Below, piece by piece: positions 55,033-64,000 of a stretch of 64,000 bases of DNA. The stretch comes from Anadara kagoshimensis (lineage: Eukaryota; Mollusca; Bivalvia; Arcoida; Arcidae): positions 38,111,114-38,175,113 of the forward strand of contig CM037857.1 in the NCBI GenBank assembly GCA_021292105.1, given 5' to 3'. Position 1 is the stretch's first letter, and every line of letters starts with the position of its first letter. The notes under the pieces are model-generated. The model saw nothing but the letters and a program-made list of their open reading frames with translations. It was not told the DNA's origin and did no database searches. The position numbers were made by a program, and so were the translations under genes.

Positions 55033-58000
55033 GTAAGGTTTGTAACTGGATTGTTCTGGTTGTGCAGGTTTGCATAATTTATCTGTCATGTAGGGGTCAT
55101 ACTAGCCCGAGATTCCTCTGGCCCGAATTTTTTTTTTTTTTTTTTTTTATCAATTTCGGGCCAGAGATCGGGCTTCATTATTTTACATAACGTGATGCCG
55201 TTGAAATCCTACGGCAGGGTAAGATTTAATTTGGCGGATATGTTCACTTTATTTTCACGGGCATTGGGTAATGAACCAGTCAGATCGCTTACTTGATTTT
55301 ATTTTATTTTACCTTTATTCACAAGAATCCATCGTAAAAACTACGTGGCAACTCCGTTTTATATCCATTCCAGCCATATAAATCCAACACTTGTGTATCA
55401 GAAAAGGGAGACTTTAACCCGCGAGATCTCGCGTTATTTGAATATCATAACATAAAAAATGGCGAGATGATGAAGGATTTTACACAAGTGTTGGATTTAT
55501 ATGGCTGGAATGGATATAAAACGGAGTTGCCACGTAGTTTTTTCGATGGATTCTTGTGAATAAAGGTTCAAGTAAGCGATCTGACTGGTTCATTACCCAA
55601 TGCCCGTGAAAATAAAGTGAACATATCCGCCAAATTAAATCTTACCCTGCCGTAGGATTTCAACGGCATCACGTTATGTAAAATAATGAAGCCCGATCTC
55701 TGGCCCGAAATTGATAAAAAAAAAAAAAAAAAAATTTCGGGCCAGAGGAATCTCGGGCTAGGGTCATACTCTTCCATTATGAAATCGAGTGTACTTTTGA
55801 ATGACAGGGATGAAGATTAGCAGGAGCCCGGTAGCCAAATAGCTACTAAAATCCAATCTGGTCCCCTTAATGTTTACACATTTAAGCTATTATAGGCTGT
55901 TACTAATTTTAATAAAGTGAGCTGGGGTCCTAACTCAAAATAGTGGGGCTTCACTGAATGAACAAGTTACAGGCAAAGTGTAGTTTCTCGCTTATTATAT
56001 TTATATGATATAATGTAGTAATCTTTATTTGATGTCGATTATAAGTAAACAAAACAAGCTCATGAACAGCTGATCTACATAAACTTGCTCTGTAGAGCCT
56101 ATATTCAACAGATATGGTTGTTTGTATTGCATAAAGTATGTAGATAACACACTGTAATAAGAAACTGTAAAAAATGTAATGGCCAACCAGGACTTGAAAT
56201 AGGGACCTTCCCAATAATAGTGGGAGATTTTAACCACTGAGCTGCCCCGCCTCCTATCAAGTCCTCACCACATTCCTCCTTCCTTTTTTTTCAATTCAAC
56301 TTCCTTGAATCGAAACCACCAGGTTTCACCCTGGTACTAACCTGTTGGTCTGCCACTTCCCTGGGTCGGACAAGCCTCCAAAAGTAACTTGGAAAAATGC
56401 AGTGGCCAAACCAGGACTCGAACCTGGGACCTTCACAATACTAGCAAGAACCTCTACCCACTAACCTACCTGGGCATCTATCGAATCCGGTCTGCCACAT
56501 TACAAAAGTGTGACTGGAATGTGGCAGGTCCTGGGTTCAAACACCATCCAGGTCATAATAAGACTTTCAAAATGGAGTTTCTGCTGAGTGACTGTTGCTA
56601 GTATTAAAAAAACAGAGTAATGGTTGGTTCACTGGTGTCAGTATAATGCAAGGGGGGAGTGGTATATGCTTGTCTGTGGCATATTGACTCTCAGCTAGCA
56701 CATAAAAGTCACCCTATGTGCACACTAGTACAAGGCAGACACATCTAACACATACATGAACTAATTCTAAGATTCATTTTTAGAGGTTAATAAACTTGCT
56801 CTGGTCACGAACAGCAGAAATATTGCTGATGTGATGTTAAAAACATTTCACCAACATTATATTGCACTACATTTATGAAAGCATAAAAAACATGGAAAAA
56901 CATAAATTCTTCTTGAAAGGTTAGAATAAGCATAATAACGGAAAACCAAAACAAAAGGCAAATAAATATAATATATTTTGCACCCACATACTTAAATAAA
57001 CCAATTATTTAATATAAATAAATAAATAGTAGAGTAATTGTATGAATGCATGAAAAATAAATAATAGTAGGTAGGATGCATAAGCTAATGGATAGAATTT
57101 AAAGTTAAATATCATAATATTTAAGATAAAGAAGCATGTTTACACAATTGTAAATACATGTAATGGTAGTCTAAAATATGTCTGCCAATATCTTAAACAC
57201 CAAAAGCATTAGGATATATTATATAGATTTCTTCAAAAAAAGTAATAATTGATTTGTCTAACTGTTCATGTTCAATTTAATGGATTTTAAACACAAAAAA
57301 ATGATAAAGTGTTGTTATTCAAAACAGTACTTGTGTCATTAACTTCCCTAAAGCATGTTTCCATGAAAAAAAAATTGGGAGTTATTTCCCTTTTGTTATA
57401 CTTTAGTATAGATATGAATGAATATTAAATGTTATCTAAAGTTAAAATCTGTTTTTAAATTTTATTGAATGGTGCTCACATCCTTTGTTTCTATTAAATT
57501 GTTCACTTTATTTATATAATAATACCTGTAATATAAAAATAATAACTTTATATTGATGATAATTGTTTCAACATGTACCAAAAACTATTTCATGCTGTAA
57601 ATGTTTTCTGATTTCCATTCCTTGAAGAAATACATTTTTTATTGAAGAAACTTCTATTTCAGCATTTTATTTTTACTCATTACTGTGCACATGACATGGT
57701 GGGGATCTCAATATATATTGTTTTCTGTTTTCAGCTCATGATCATTTCTATTCCTTTGTGGGACCCTCAGGTTAAAACCCCAGCCAGGGTCTGACCAAGA
57801 CTTGAAAATAAGAAGTAATACCATGGACATTTGGAAATGAAAGTCACAGGTCCTTTGGAAGTGACCTTAAAAACTGATGTTCATGTCACAGTAGGCATGG
57901 CGCATTAAAGAAGCCTCCCTGCACATTGTCCTGAGACCACTGCAAAGGTGAAATGTCTGTCACTTCAACTACAGTTGGTGATGTCTTGATATAAGTGAAG

Positions 58001-60123
58001 TATTCTTGACAGGGACATAAAATGCTATTCAATCAATCATGATTTATTATTTTCAGAGACTTTGTAGAAAATCATTTAATAGAGTTTACAAGAGCTAATC
58101 CAGGTGTTGTGGTGTATTTAAAACCCCGGAGACACAAATCGCCTAGAATTGTTGGTACATATTGTAAGTATATACAATACTAAAATGCAATATATATAGA
58201 TATGTAATGCATTGTACAGGGGTTAAAAATTCCCTGGCTCTAAGGTCCTGGACCTACTGCTTTTATCTTTGGACCCTTGATATATAAACTGTAAAAGTCA
58301 GATGGACCTGCCGTTTTTTTATATGGTCAATTCTACTTTTTCTATATAAAAACGTGATTACACCTAAACTTAATATCAATGTTAATATTGAATTTTCCAA
58401 ACTTAATGTGGGACCTGCCAAAAATAAAGGCAAAAGGTCCTGGACCTTCCATAACAAAACATAGTTTTGATTGGTTTGTAGACGTAATGCTGTGTTTCCA
58501 TTTCCACTAGTCAAAATTGCCATTGGCCACTCACTTGTGAGAAATTCTGTCAAAAAGTTACCCATTTCAGCAAATTTATAAAAAATACTATTAAAAAACC
58601 AATATTTTCACATATTTTGGAAATTGGGCTACAAAAATTTCAAAATTCATCTTGGAAGCCTATAGTAACCAAAACTGAAATGCAGTATATAATAATAATT
58701 TACTGCAATGTTGAAGTAATGTACTACAATACATAGTGCAACACATCATATGAAACAGTGGTGTCAGTAAAGCCAATGAGGAGACAAAAGTTGTCTGCTA
58801 CTTGTTAAGATTTGCATAAAATTTGTCACCTACTTTTACTAAATATGCTTACTTTAGGAGATTTATCTTCTACTTTAAAATTTACTGAAATAAATGAAAC
58901 TAAAAATAAATGCTGTTTCAGATATAAGTCAGACTATATTTATAAACTGTCAAAAAGCCATGTGAGCATTAGGCAAGGTGCGACATGTGTGTGTGCCATT
59001 AATGCCAAATGTTGATTTCACCTTCAAAGCAGATTTTAATGAATCATTTTCAGAAGCAGATTCAGGTAATTACAATTTGTGTTTGTTTTCAGAGTCCCAA
59101 TAGCAACTGAAAGTAGGTTACTGGATCACAGTTGTTCAAAACTCATTTTCTTAAAATACATGTCTATTTTTATTATTAAAATCAACTTCACAAAATGTAC
59201 CGTGGTACAAAAGATAATGTCATAATCTCAAGCTTGACTGGGCAAAATATTAAAACCTACAGTTAAACCTTGATAAATCACCACCATTTGTTTGGAAAAA
59301 ATTCTGTGTTATAAAGGGGTTGGGCAATAAATCAAGGGAGAAATATAAAGAAAGATCAATGGATTGTGGGACTTCAAAATAGTGTGCCGTGGCGATAAAC
59401 AAGTTCGCAAAGTTATTGGTGAACATTACTGATGGGTTTAACTGTATATATAGCCAAACCTGTCGATAAAGGCCACCCCGGGGGACCAGTAAAAGTGACC
59501 TTTATGGGCAGGTGGCCTTTATATACAGGTTCAATAATATGAATAAAGAACAACCGGGATAAAATTCTACGGGCCTTTATAAGCAGGAGGCCCTTATATA
59601 GAGGTGGCCATTAAGACAGGTTGGACTGTATACTATGATTAGAGGACAATGAGACTTTGTTTTATCTCTGTCATGGATAAGATAATGATTGGTTAAAAAA
59701 TCTAAATTACAGAGTGGTTAATTAAAACATTAATTACTGTTTTGCTTGTTGGTATTTCATATCATTAACTCCCTTTAACTTTCCTTTTCAGTAAATGGTA
59801 ACACAGAGACCATAACTGTTCACAATTCTCAGGTGGATGAAGTTTGTAAGTGGGTGGAGTTTATGAAGACCAGATCTGGTGAAAAAATAGTGAGACTTGA
59901 GAAGAAATGGCATACAGATAACCCCAGTATTCAGGGTATCTGGGACCCTACACTTAATAAACCAACATGGCTAAATGTAACAGAATTTCCTAGTGACAAA
60001 TTAGCTAAAGTGACTCCAACTGAACCATCAACGACAGAAAAATTAATGGAATTAGCCAAAGATATGAAAAATGTCAGTATATCAGACTCTGCTGCTGGTG
60101 AACCTGTAAAAGCAATCAAATGA
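54902..60123 (+). CDS. MRPL43: Mitochondrial ribosomal protein L43, three-exon gene
   Basis: A component of the large subunit of the mitochondrial ribosome, with the L51/S25/CI-B8 thioredoxin-like fold. The exons 54902-55032, 58057-58163 and 59792-60123 have phases 2 and 1 that match exactly, giving 189 residues. Family hallmarks are visible in order: [20 protein letters not shown] and SSRGMR in exon 1, [20 protein letters not shown] and [14 protein letters not shown] in exon 2, then [20 protein letters not shown] in exon 3. A Thr/Ser/Lys-rich C-terminal tail follows the domain and is longer than I would expect from the human protein. AATAAA lies 24 bases after the stop. Introns of 3.0 and 1.6 kb are loaded with mobile elements, including a foldback element in intron 1 and two abutting MITEs in intron 2. 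Confidence 0.95.
55103..55760. mobile_element. 658-bp foldback element with 9-bp target duplication
   Basis: Arms of about 290 bases are near-perfect inverse copies. They start TAGCCCGAGATTCCTCTGGC, carry a poly-T/poly-A block, and surround a loop of about 85 bases. GGGTCATAC (55094-55102 and 55761-55769) flanks both ends. Long inverted repeats plus a 9-bp duplication point to a Mutator-type (MULE) non-autonomous element. It lies in MRPL43 intron 1, and the high arm identity implies recent insertion or gene conversion. Confidence 0.92.
56160..56865. mobile_element. SINE cluster in MRPL43 intron 1
   Basis: On the minus strand two tRNA-like heads are readable near 56165-56255 and 56398-56475 (B box GGTTCGAGTCC in the second). 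A plus-strand SINE tail at 56630-56865 (GCTTGTCTGTGGCATATTGA ... ATTGCTGATGTGATGTTAAA) matches the 15.6 kb SINE. Confidence 0.7.
56866..58056. other. Remainder of MRPL43 intron 1
   Basis: AT-rich; no named repeat and no exon-like frame. Confidence 0.6.
58057..58163 (+). CDS. MRPL43: MRPL43 exon 2
   Basis: 107 nt, acceptor tttattattttcag, donor TATT|gtaagt. It encodes [20 protein letters not shown] and the basic [10 protein letters not shown] segment. Confidence 0.95.
59258..59445. mobile_element. MITE Q, copy 2, in MRPL43 intron 2
   Basis: Ends TACAGTTAAACCTTG and GGGTTTAACTGTA, with interior similarity to 23773-23963 in inverse orientation. Confidence 0.82.
59450..59630. mobile_element. 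MITE P, copy 3, abutting MITE Q
   Basis: Ends AGCCAAACCTG and CAGGTTGGACTGTA. It starts within five bases of the end of MITE Q at a shared TATATA. Confidence 0.88.
59792..60123 (+). CDS. MRPL43: MRPL43 exon 3 with stop
   Basis: 332 nt, acceptor actttccttttcag, stop TGA at 60121-60123. It contains [10 protein letters not shown] and the low-complexity tail. Confidence 0.95.
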
Positions 60124-60146
60124 TTTGAATTTTATCTTTATATAAA

Positions 60147-60152
60147 AATAAA
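60147..60152 (+). terminator. MRPL43 poly(A) signal
   Basis: AATAAA 24 bases after the stop codon. The spacing implies an unusually short 3' UTR. Confidence 0.55.
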
Positions 60153-60469
60153 CATGGAAACAGTCTTATGTCATTTATTAACTGCCACATCCTAAATACA
60201 GTAGAGCTGGCCCCAGTTTCGCAATTATTTTGTAACCAAGAATTTCCTTAACTTGAATTTGGCAAATTTCACATCTTAATATTTTTGTTAATGATTTTCC
60301 CAAGATATTTGGGTATTTAAGGTTTCATGATGGAGATAACCTCATAACATTTGTATTTCGTTTGAGTCATGATTTAATGTTAATTGAAATTTATAAAAAG
60401 ATTGTCAAAATTTGCTAACTTTAAGTTAAGGAAAATCTTAGTTAAGGAATGATTGTGAAACTGGAGCCT

Positions 60470-61990
60470 GAAGCCATATCCCCACCATGAGCATTATTTG
60501 AGCATTGGGGTTGACACCTAATGTTATCCCTGATGTGAGCTTTGATGTGCCATCCAATGTTATTCTTGAATCTTGATGTGACCGATCTGAAACCTAATGT
60601 TATTATTCCTTCTTTATTTAAAACGGATCCGAGGTGTTTCCACTAGGTTAATCCAAAGTGTGATTATGGTCTGAGAAGTTGTCAACCAATGTTATCCCTG
60701 GTGCATGCCAAATATGAGCACAAGTGTTAACCCTGGTGTGAGCATAATCTGAAAACGAGTTTTGTCACCCTATGTTATTCTTGATGTCAACATAATCTGA
60801 GTATGGGTGTTATCATCCAATGTTATCCTGATGTGAGCATGATCAGAGCATAGTTGTTGTCACCCAATGTTATCCTAACTTGAACCAAATCTGAGCACTG
60901 TTAAAATCCATTGTTATCCCTGTTGTGACCATTATCTTAGGGTTGGGTGTTGCCAACTAGTGATATTCCTGGTGCCAGCTTATGTGAGTGTTGGATTGAT
61001 CACATCATGTTATCCTAATGGGTGTCTCTGTTGTCATCATTTTTGTCCTTTTTATCAGCAGCTTATGTGAGTGTTGGATTGATCACATCATGTTATCCTA
61101 ATGGGTGTCTCTGTTGTCATCATTTTTGTCCTTTTTTCAGCAGCTTATGTGAGTGTTGGATTGATCACATCATGTTATCCTAATGGGTGTCTCTGTTGTC
61201 ATCATTTTTGTCCTTTTTATCAGCAGCTTATGTGAGTGTTGGATTGATCACATCATGTTATCCTAATGGGTGTCTCTGTTGTCATCATTTTTGTCCTTTT
61301 TATCAGCAGCTTATGTGAGTGTTGGATTGATCACATCATGTTATCCTAATGGGTGTCTCTGTTGTCATCATTTTTGTCCTTTTTATCAGCAGCTTATGTG
61401 AGTGTTGGATTGATCACATCATGTTATCCCTAATGGGTGTCTCTGTTGTCATCATTTTTGTCCTTTTTATCAGCAGCTTATGTGAGTGTTGGATTGATCA
61501 CATCATGTTATCCCTAATGGGTGTCTCTGTTGTCATCATTTTTGTCCTTTTTATCAGCCTAATCTGAACTTGGGTGTTACCAATAAATGTTATCTCTTGT
61601 GTCAAACAAACTTGGGCTTGAAGAGTTTTCACCCAATGTTATCTCTGGCATCAGCCTAATTTGAACATGCTTGTTGTCACTGAATATTATCTGTGGTCTC
61701 GGCCTTATCTAAGCCTGCTCGTTGTCACAGAGTGTTTTCCCTTGTCTCAGTTTAACGGAGTGCAGGATTTGTCACCAAATGTTATCCATAGTGTGAGCAT
61801 GGTCTGAGGGTGCGTGTTGCCACCCAATGTTATCTCTGTTGTTAGTTTTTTCCTGAGCAGGGGTGTTGTCAGCCAATGTTATAACTAGTGTTACCCCCAA
61901 TCTGACGGTGGTTGTTGTTACCCAATGTGGTCCCTTGTGTCAGGTTTATATGAGCATGGACGTTTTTACCTAATGTTAGCCCTTGTGCGA
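60470..61990. repeat. Degenerate satellite downstream of MRPL43
   Basis: About 25 loose repeats of a 55-60 base theme (CACCCAATGTTATCCCTG...GTGAGCATAATCTGAGCATG...GTGTTGT). A homogeneous 83-bp sub-array lies inside. Confidence 0.85.
60978..61558. repeat. 83-bp satellite, seven near-identical units
   Basis: Units start GCTTATGTGAGTGTTGGATT near 60978, 61061, 61143, 61226, 61309, 61392 and 61476. Only one-base length changes separate them. It produces a chance repetitive open frame. Confidence 0.96.
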
Positions 61991-62179
61991 TGATCTCAAG
62001 GCCTATGAGTTAGATAAAATAATCAATTACGAAATGAGAAATTGCATATCTAAGTTGAATCTTACTAGTAAATCAAAGGTCAAAATTAAGACGGGAGACC
62101 TTTTCTAAATACATGACCAATTTTGACAGAATTTACAGCAATCTGAAATGAATCTTATAAATTGTCAAGGAGTTTAGTT

Positions 62180-62472
62180 GTAAAATGGTGTATTACGTCC
62201 CACTCAGGAATATTTCAATTATATCGAGGCGTCGTCAGCTATAAGCGAAGGTGCAGAAATTTTCCTTATGTTGTTCTGATGGCATTATACAGCGGGGTTC
62301 TTTGTCGTGTCACGCCTACCTTACACGGGATCTCGTTTATTTTAAGTTCCCATTCTTAAAATGAAGACGAGTACTTGTCATTACCCACTTTCAAGTCATG
62401 GGTCTGGGTACGAGCCTACGACCTCCCTCTTGTGGAGCGAGTACTCTACCAACTGAGCTATCGTAGTGGTAA
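62180..62472 (-). mobile_element. Full-length SINE of the second family
   Basis: Minus strand: tRNA-like head ATAGCTCAGTTGGTAGAGTA (A box) and GGTCGTAGGCTCGTACCC (degenerate B box), then the body also seen at 20608-20925, ending near ACGTAATACACC. The head does not fold cleanly enough to call a working tRNA. Confidence 0.85.
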
Positions 62473-63034
62473 ATTATAAATGATATTGACATAAAATCTA
62501 CTATCTGACTGTGATATAAATGTACATCTGGCATTTAGCCATTGCAGCATCTGTAGGGCCAGTACAGCATATATTGTATTAGACTGGTTGTAATGACTTC
62601 CAGATACTTTAGTTATTAACTGCGTGTACAATCAACTGTAAGTCTACAGGTAACAATGTGACCAGACGATACGAAAACTTATTTCATGTCGACATACTCG
62701 GAATCATTTGTAGACCACATAATGCAAATACTAGTAACTAATAATAAAGTATTTCTATAGTCATGTCATATCGAGCAAGTATAAGAACACTGAACAAAAC
62801 AGTTGAAGGGTTATTGTAGCTCATCCGTAAAAGAAAAGTTCGTGTACTTTGATCAACATGTTCAAGACAGAAAAAAAACCAATATGCTGTCTATTCGCCA
62901 GTAGAGAAATAGCAGTCGATCCAAAACCGACAAATATACATTTGGGTGAAATTTGAAACGGTCATTACATATTTCCATCAGAGCATATCAATGTCGTATA
63001 TGTCGTTTTGTCCTTCTTTATATAGTTTGTATAC
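62473..63034. other. Intergenic, nothing recognised
   Basis: No frame or named repeat stands out between the SINE and the hAT-type element. Confidence 0.5.
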
Positions 63035-63060
63035 CACTGGCGTAGCTGCTTATTAGCACT

Positions 63061-63076
63061 GTAAGCACGTGCTTAC
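63061..63076. repeat. Perfect 16-base palindrome GTAAGCACGTGCTTAC
   Basis: Subterminal in the hAT-type element, with an E-box (CACGTG) at its centre. Possibly a transposase-binding site. Confidence 0.7.
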
Positions 63077-63773
63077 AAAATAATTTTGACATTTTTTTTT
63101 TAGTTGTTGATTATCTTTTGTAATCTGTTCTAAATATTAAAATAATTTTTCCCACAAAAGTATAAAACACGTCGGTAATAAAAATAGGCTGCTCCATTAT
63201 GGGTAATTGTAGCTCCGATCAGAGTCGAAGATATATTATTGTAGGCTAGCTATCTTTAGTGGTGTTACCCTTAAAATTGTTCCACGTTCGTTTTTCTAAA
63301 TAACCCTCCCAAAGCAACATTAATTTAAGTTTACTTTTGTTTATTTTAATGACAAGGAAACGTTTGTTTTTTATCCTGCAGTACATGATCAACAATGAAA
63401 TTCATCGCGCAATGAAAGTCGTTGAATCTTATACATTTATAAACAATGTTCTTCACTGTAAGTCTTCGGTATGTTTATGTAAAAGTATGAAATCTTGTAA
63501 TTAACTATTGTTTATAATAGAATCAAGATCTTGCACGATCTTGAATTTCCTGACCGGATAAGAACGCTAGTTTTATTCTGCGTTCGTTGTTGATCTTGAA
63601 TTTCATATACTAAGTATAAAATCTAAACGACGCTGTGACACAGATAAGTTGGTTTGAGCGTCATTTTAGCGTTCAATCGAAGACCGTTGAAATCACGTTC
63701 GTGCGACCTATTCGTACCATTTGAAAAAAGATTTTCCCAGATAACATAATCAGTTGAAAGCAGACCAAACAAA

Positions 63774-64000
63774 ATGAAGAGAAGTAAATCTTCCGATTTA
63801 GAAAAGGGACAAAGTAAAGTGACAAAGTATTTCTCTAAACCGGAAAATGTTTCATCCGCTAGTCCCGTCACAAGTATTGATGAGCACCTCGTAGAAAAGA
63901 GTCCGTCAGTCTTGAACAAGATGCTGCTCAAAGCATCGATGTCGCAGATAGCGATATTGCATCTGTTAGCCCCCCTACATTGGAATCCGAGTCCGTCAGT
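63774..64000 (+). pseudogene. 5' end of a probable hAT/ZMYM-like transposase, frameshifted
   Basis: ATG at 63774 opens MKRSKSSDLEKGQSKVTKYF, the basic start and K-I/V-x-x-(F/Y)-F style motif common at the N-terminus of ZMYM1-like hAT proteins. Near 63895-63905 the protein-like reading moves to another frame, which then reads QDAAQSIDVADSDIASVSPP, a typical acidic Ser-rich linker. A one-base indel is the simplest reading. The frame runs off the window. Confidence 0.5.

Larger units (their letters stand above)
63035..64000 (+). mobile_element. Left end of a hAT-type element
   Basis: CACTGGCGTAGC (63035) has the form of a hAT terminus. It is followed by a 16-base palindrome, about 700 bases of leader and the start of a coding frame at 63774. 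The right end lies outside the window. Confidence 0.6.

Noticed and set aside
61349-61567. Repetitive hydrophobic open frame
   Set aside because: It is a by-product of the 83-bp satellite, without splice or start context.
62400-62466. Possible tRNA gene on the minus strand
   Set aside because: The A box is good but the B box is degenerate and a SINE body follows directly, so it is a SINE head.

Overview
The window is nuclear DNA from a lophotrochozoan animal, most likely a bivalve mollusc. It is AT-rich and intron-rich, full of short dispersed repeats, MITEs and tRNA-derived SINEs, and has no bacterial-style operons. The species call is inference: it rests on repeat style and on the secreted gene families present. 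Most open frames longer than 60 codons are chance. The real coding signal sits in short spliced exons, which I recovered by matching splice sites and intron phases.

Three spliced genes are well supported. (1) A five-exon, 213-residue vitelline-membrane-outer-layer-1 (VMO1) family secreted protein on the minus strand, 24988 down to 21008. (2) A minus-strand gene starting at 51116 with a signal-peptide exon, followed by at least twenty microexons of only 24 or 27 nt spread over 16 kb (50176 to 34819). Every one is phase 1-1, and most encode variants of the acidic, threonine-rich nonapeptide VAATDDTTT. Its 3' end is unresolved. A cysteine-knot-like terminal exon lies further downstream on the same strand (28302-28209), but in a different phase. 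(3) A three-exon mitochondrial ribosomal protein L43 gene (MRPL43) on the plus strand, 54902 to 60123.

The rest is mobile and repetitive. From 1 to 21 kb: two TATA-bearing putative promoters, tandem motif arrays, a 2.2 kb terminal-inverted-repeat element (9.6-11.8 kb) with internal tandem repeats, a 77-bp satellite, SINEs, and a mariner-sized element carrying nested MITEs. From 25 to 34 kb: dispersed repeats, reverse-transcriptase debris and a few candidate orphan exons on both strands. From 34.8 to 51 kb: the microexon array, one intron of which carries a 3.2 kb element (35945-39181) with CACAGTG termini and a 5-bp target duplication that can be read against a paralogous empty site. From 55 to 60 kb: the MRPL43 introns hold a near-perfect foldback element with a 9-bp target duplication and two abutting MITEs. 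From 60 to 64 kb: an 83-bp satellite inside a degenerate array, a SINE, and the left end of a hAT-type element with a frameshifted reading frame running off the window.

The most noteworthy system is the microexon array. Because all exons keep the same phase, any subset can be spliced without changing the frame, so one locus could produce a large family of secreted Thr/Asp-rich proteins or propeptides. This is analogous to, and apparently independent of, the micro-exon genes of schistosomes.
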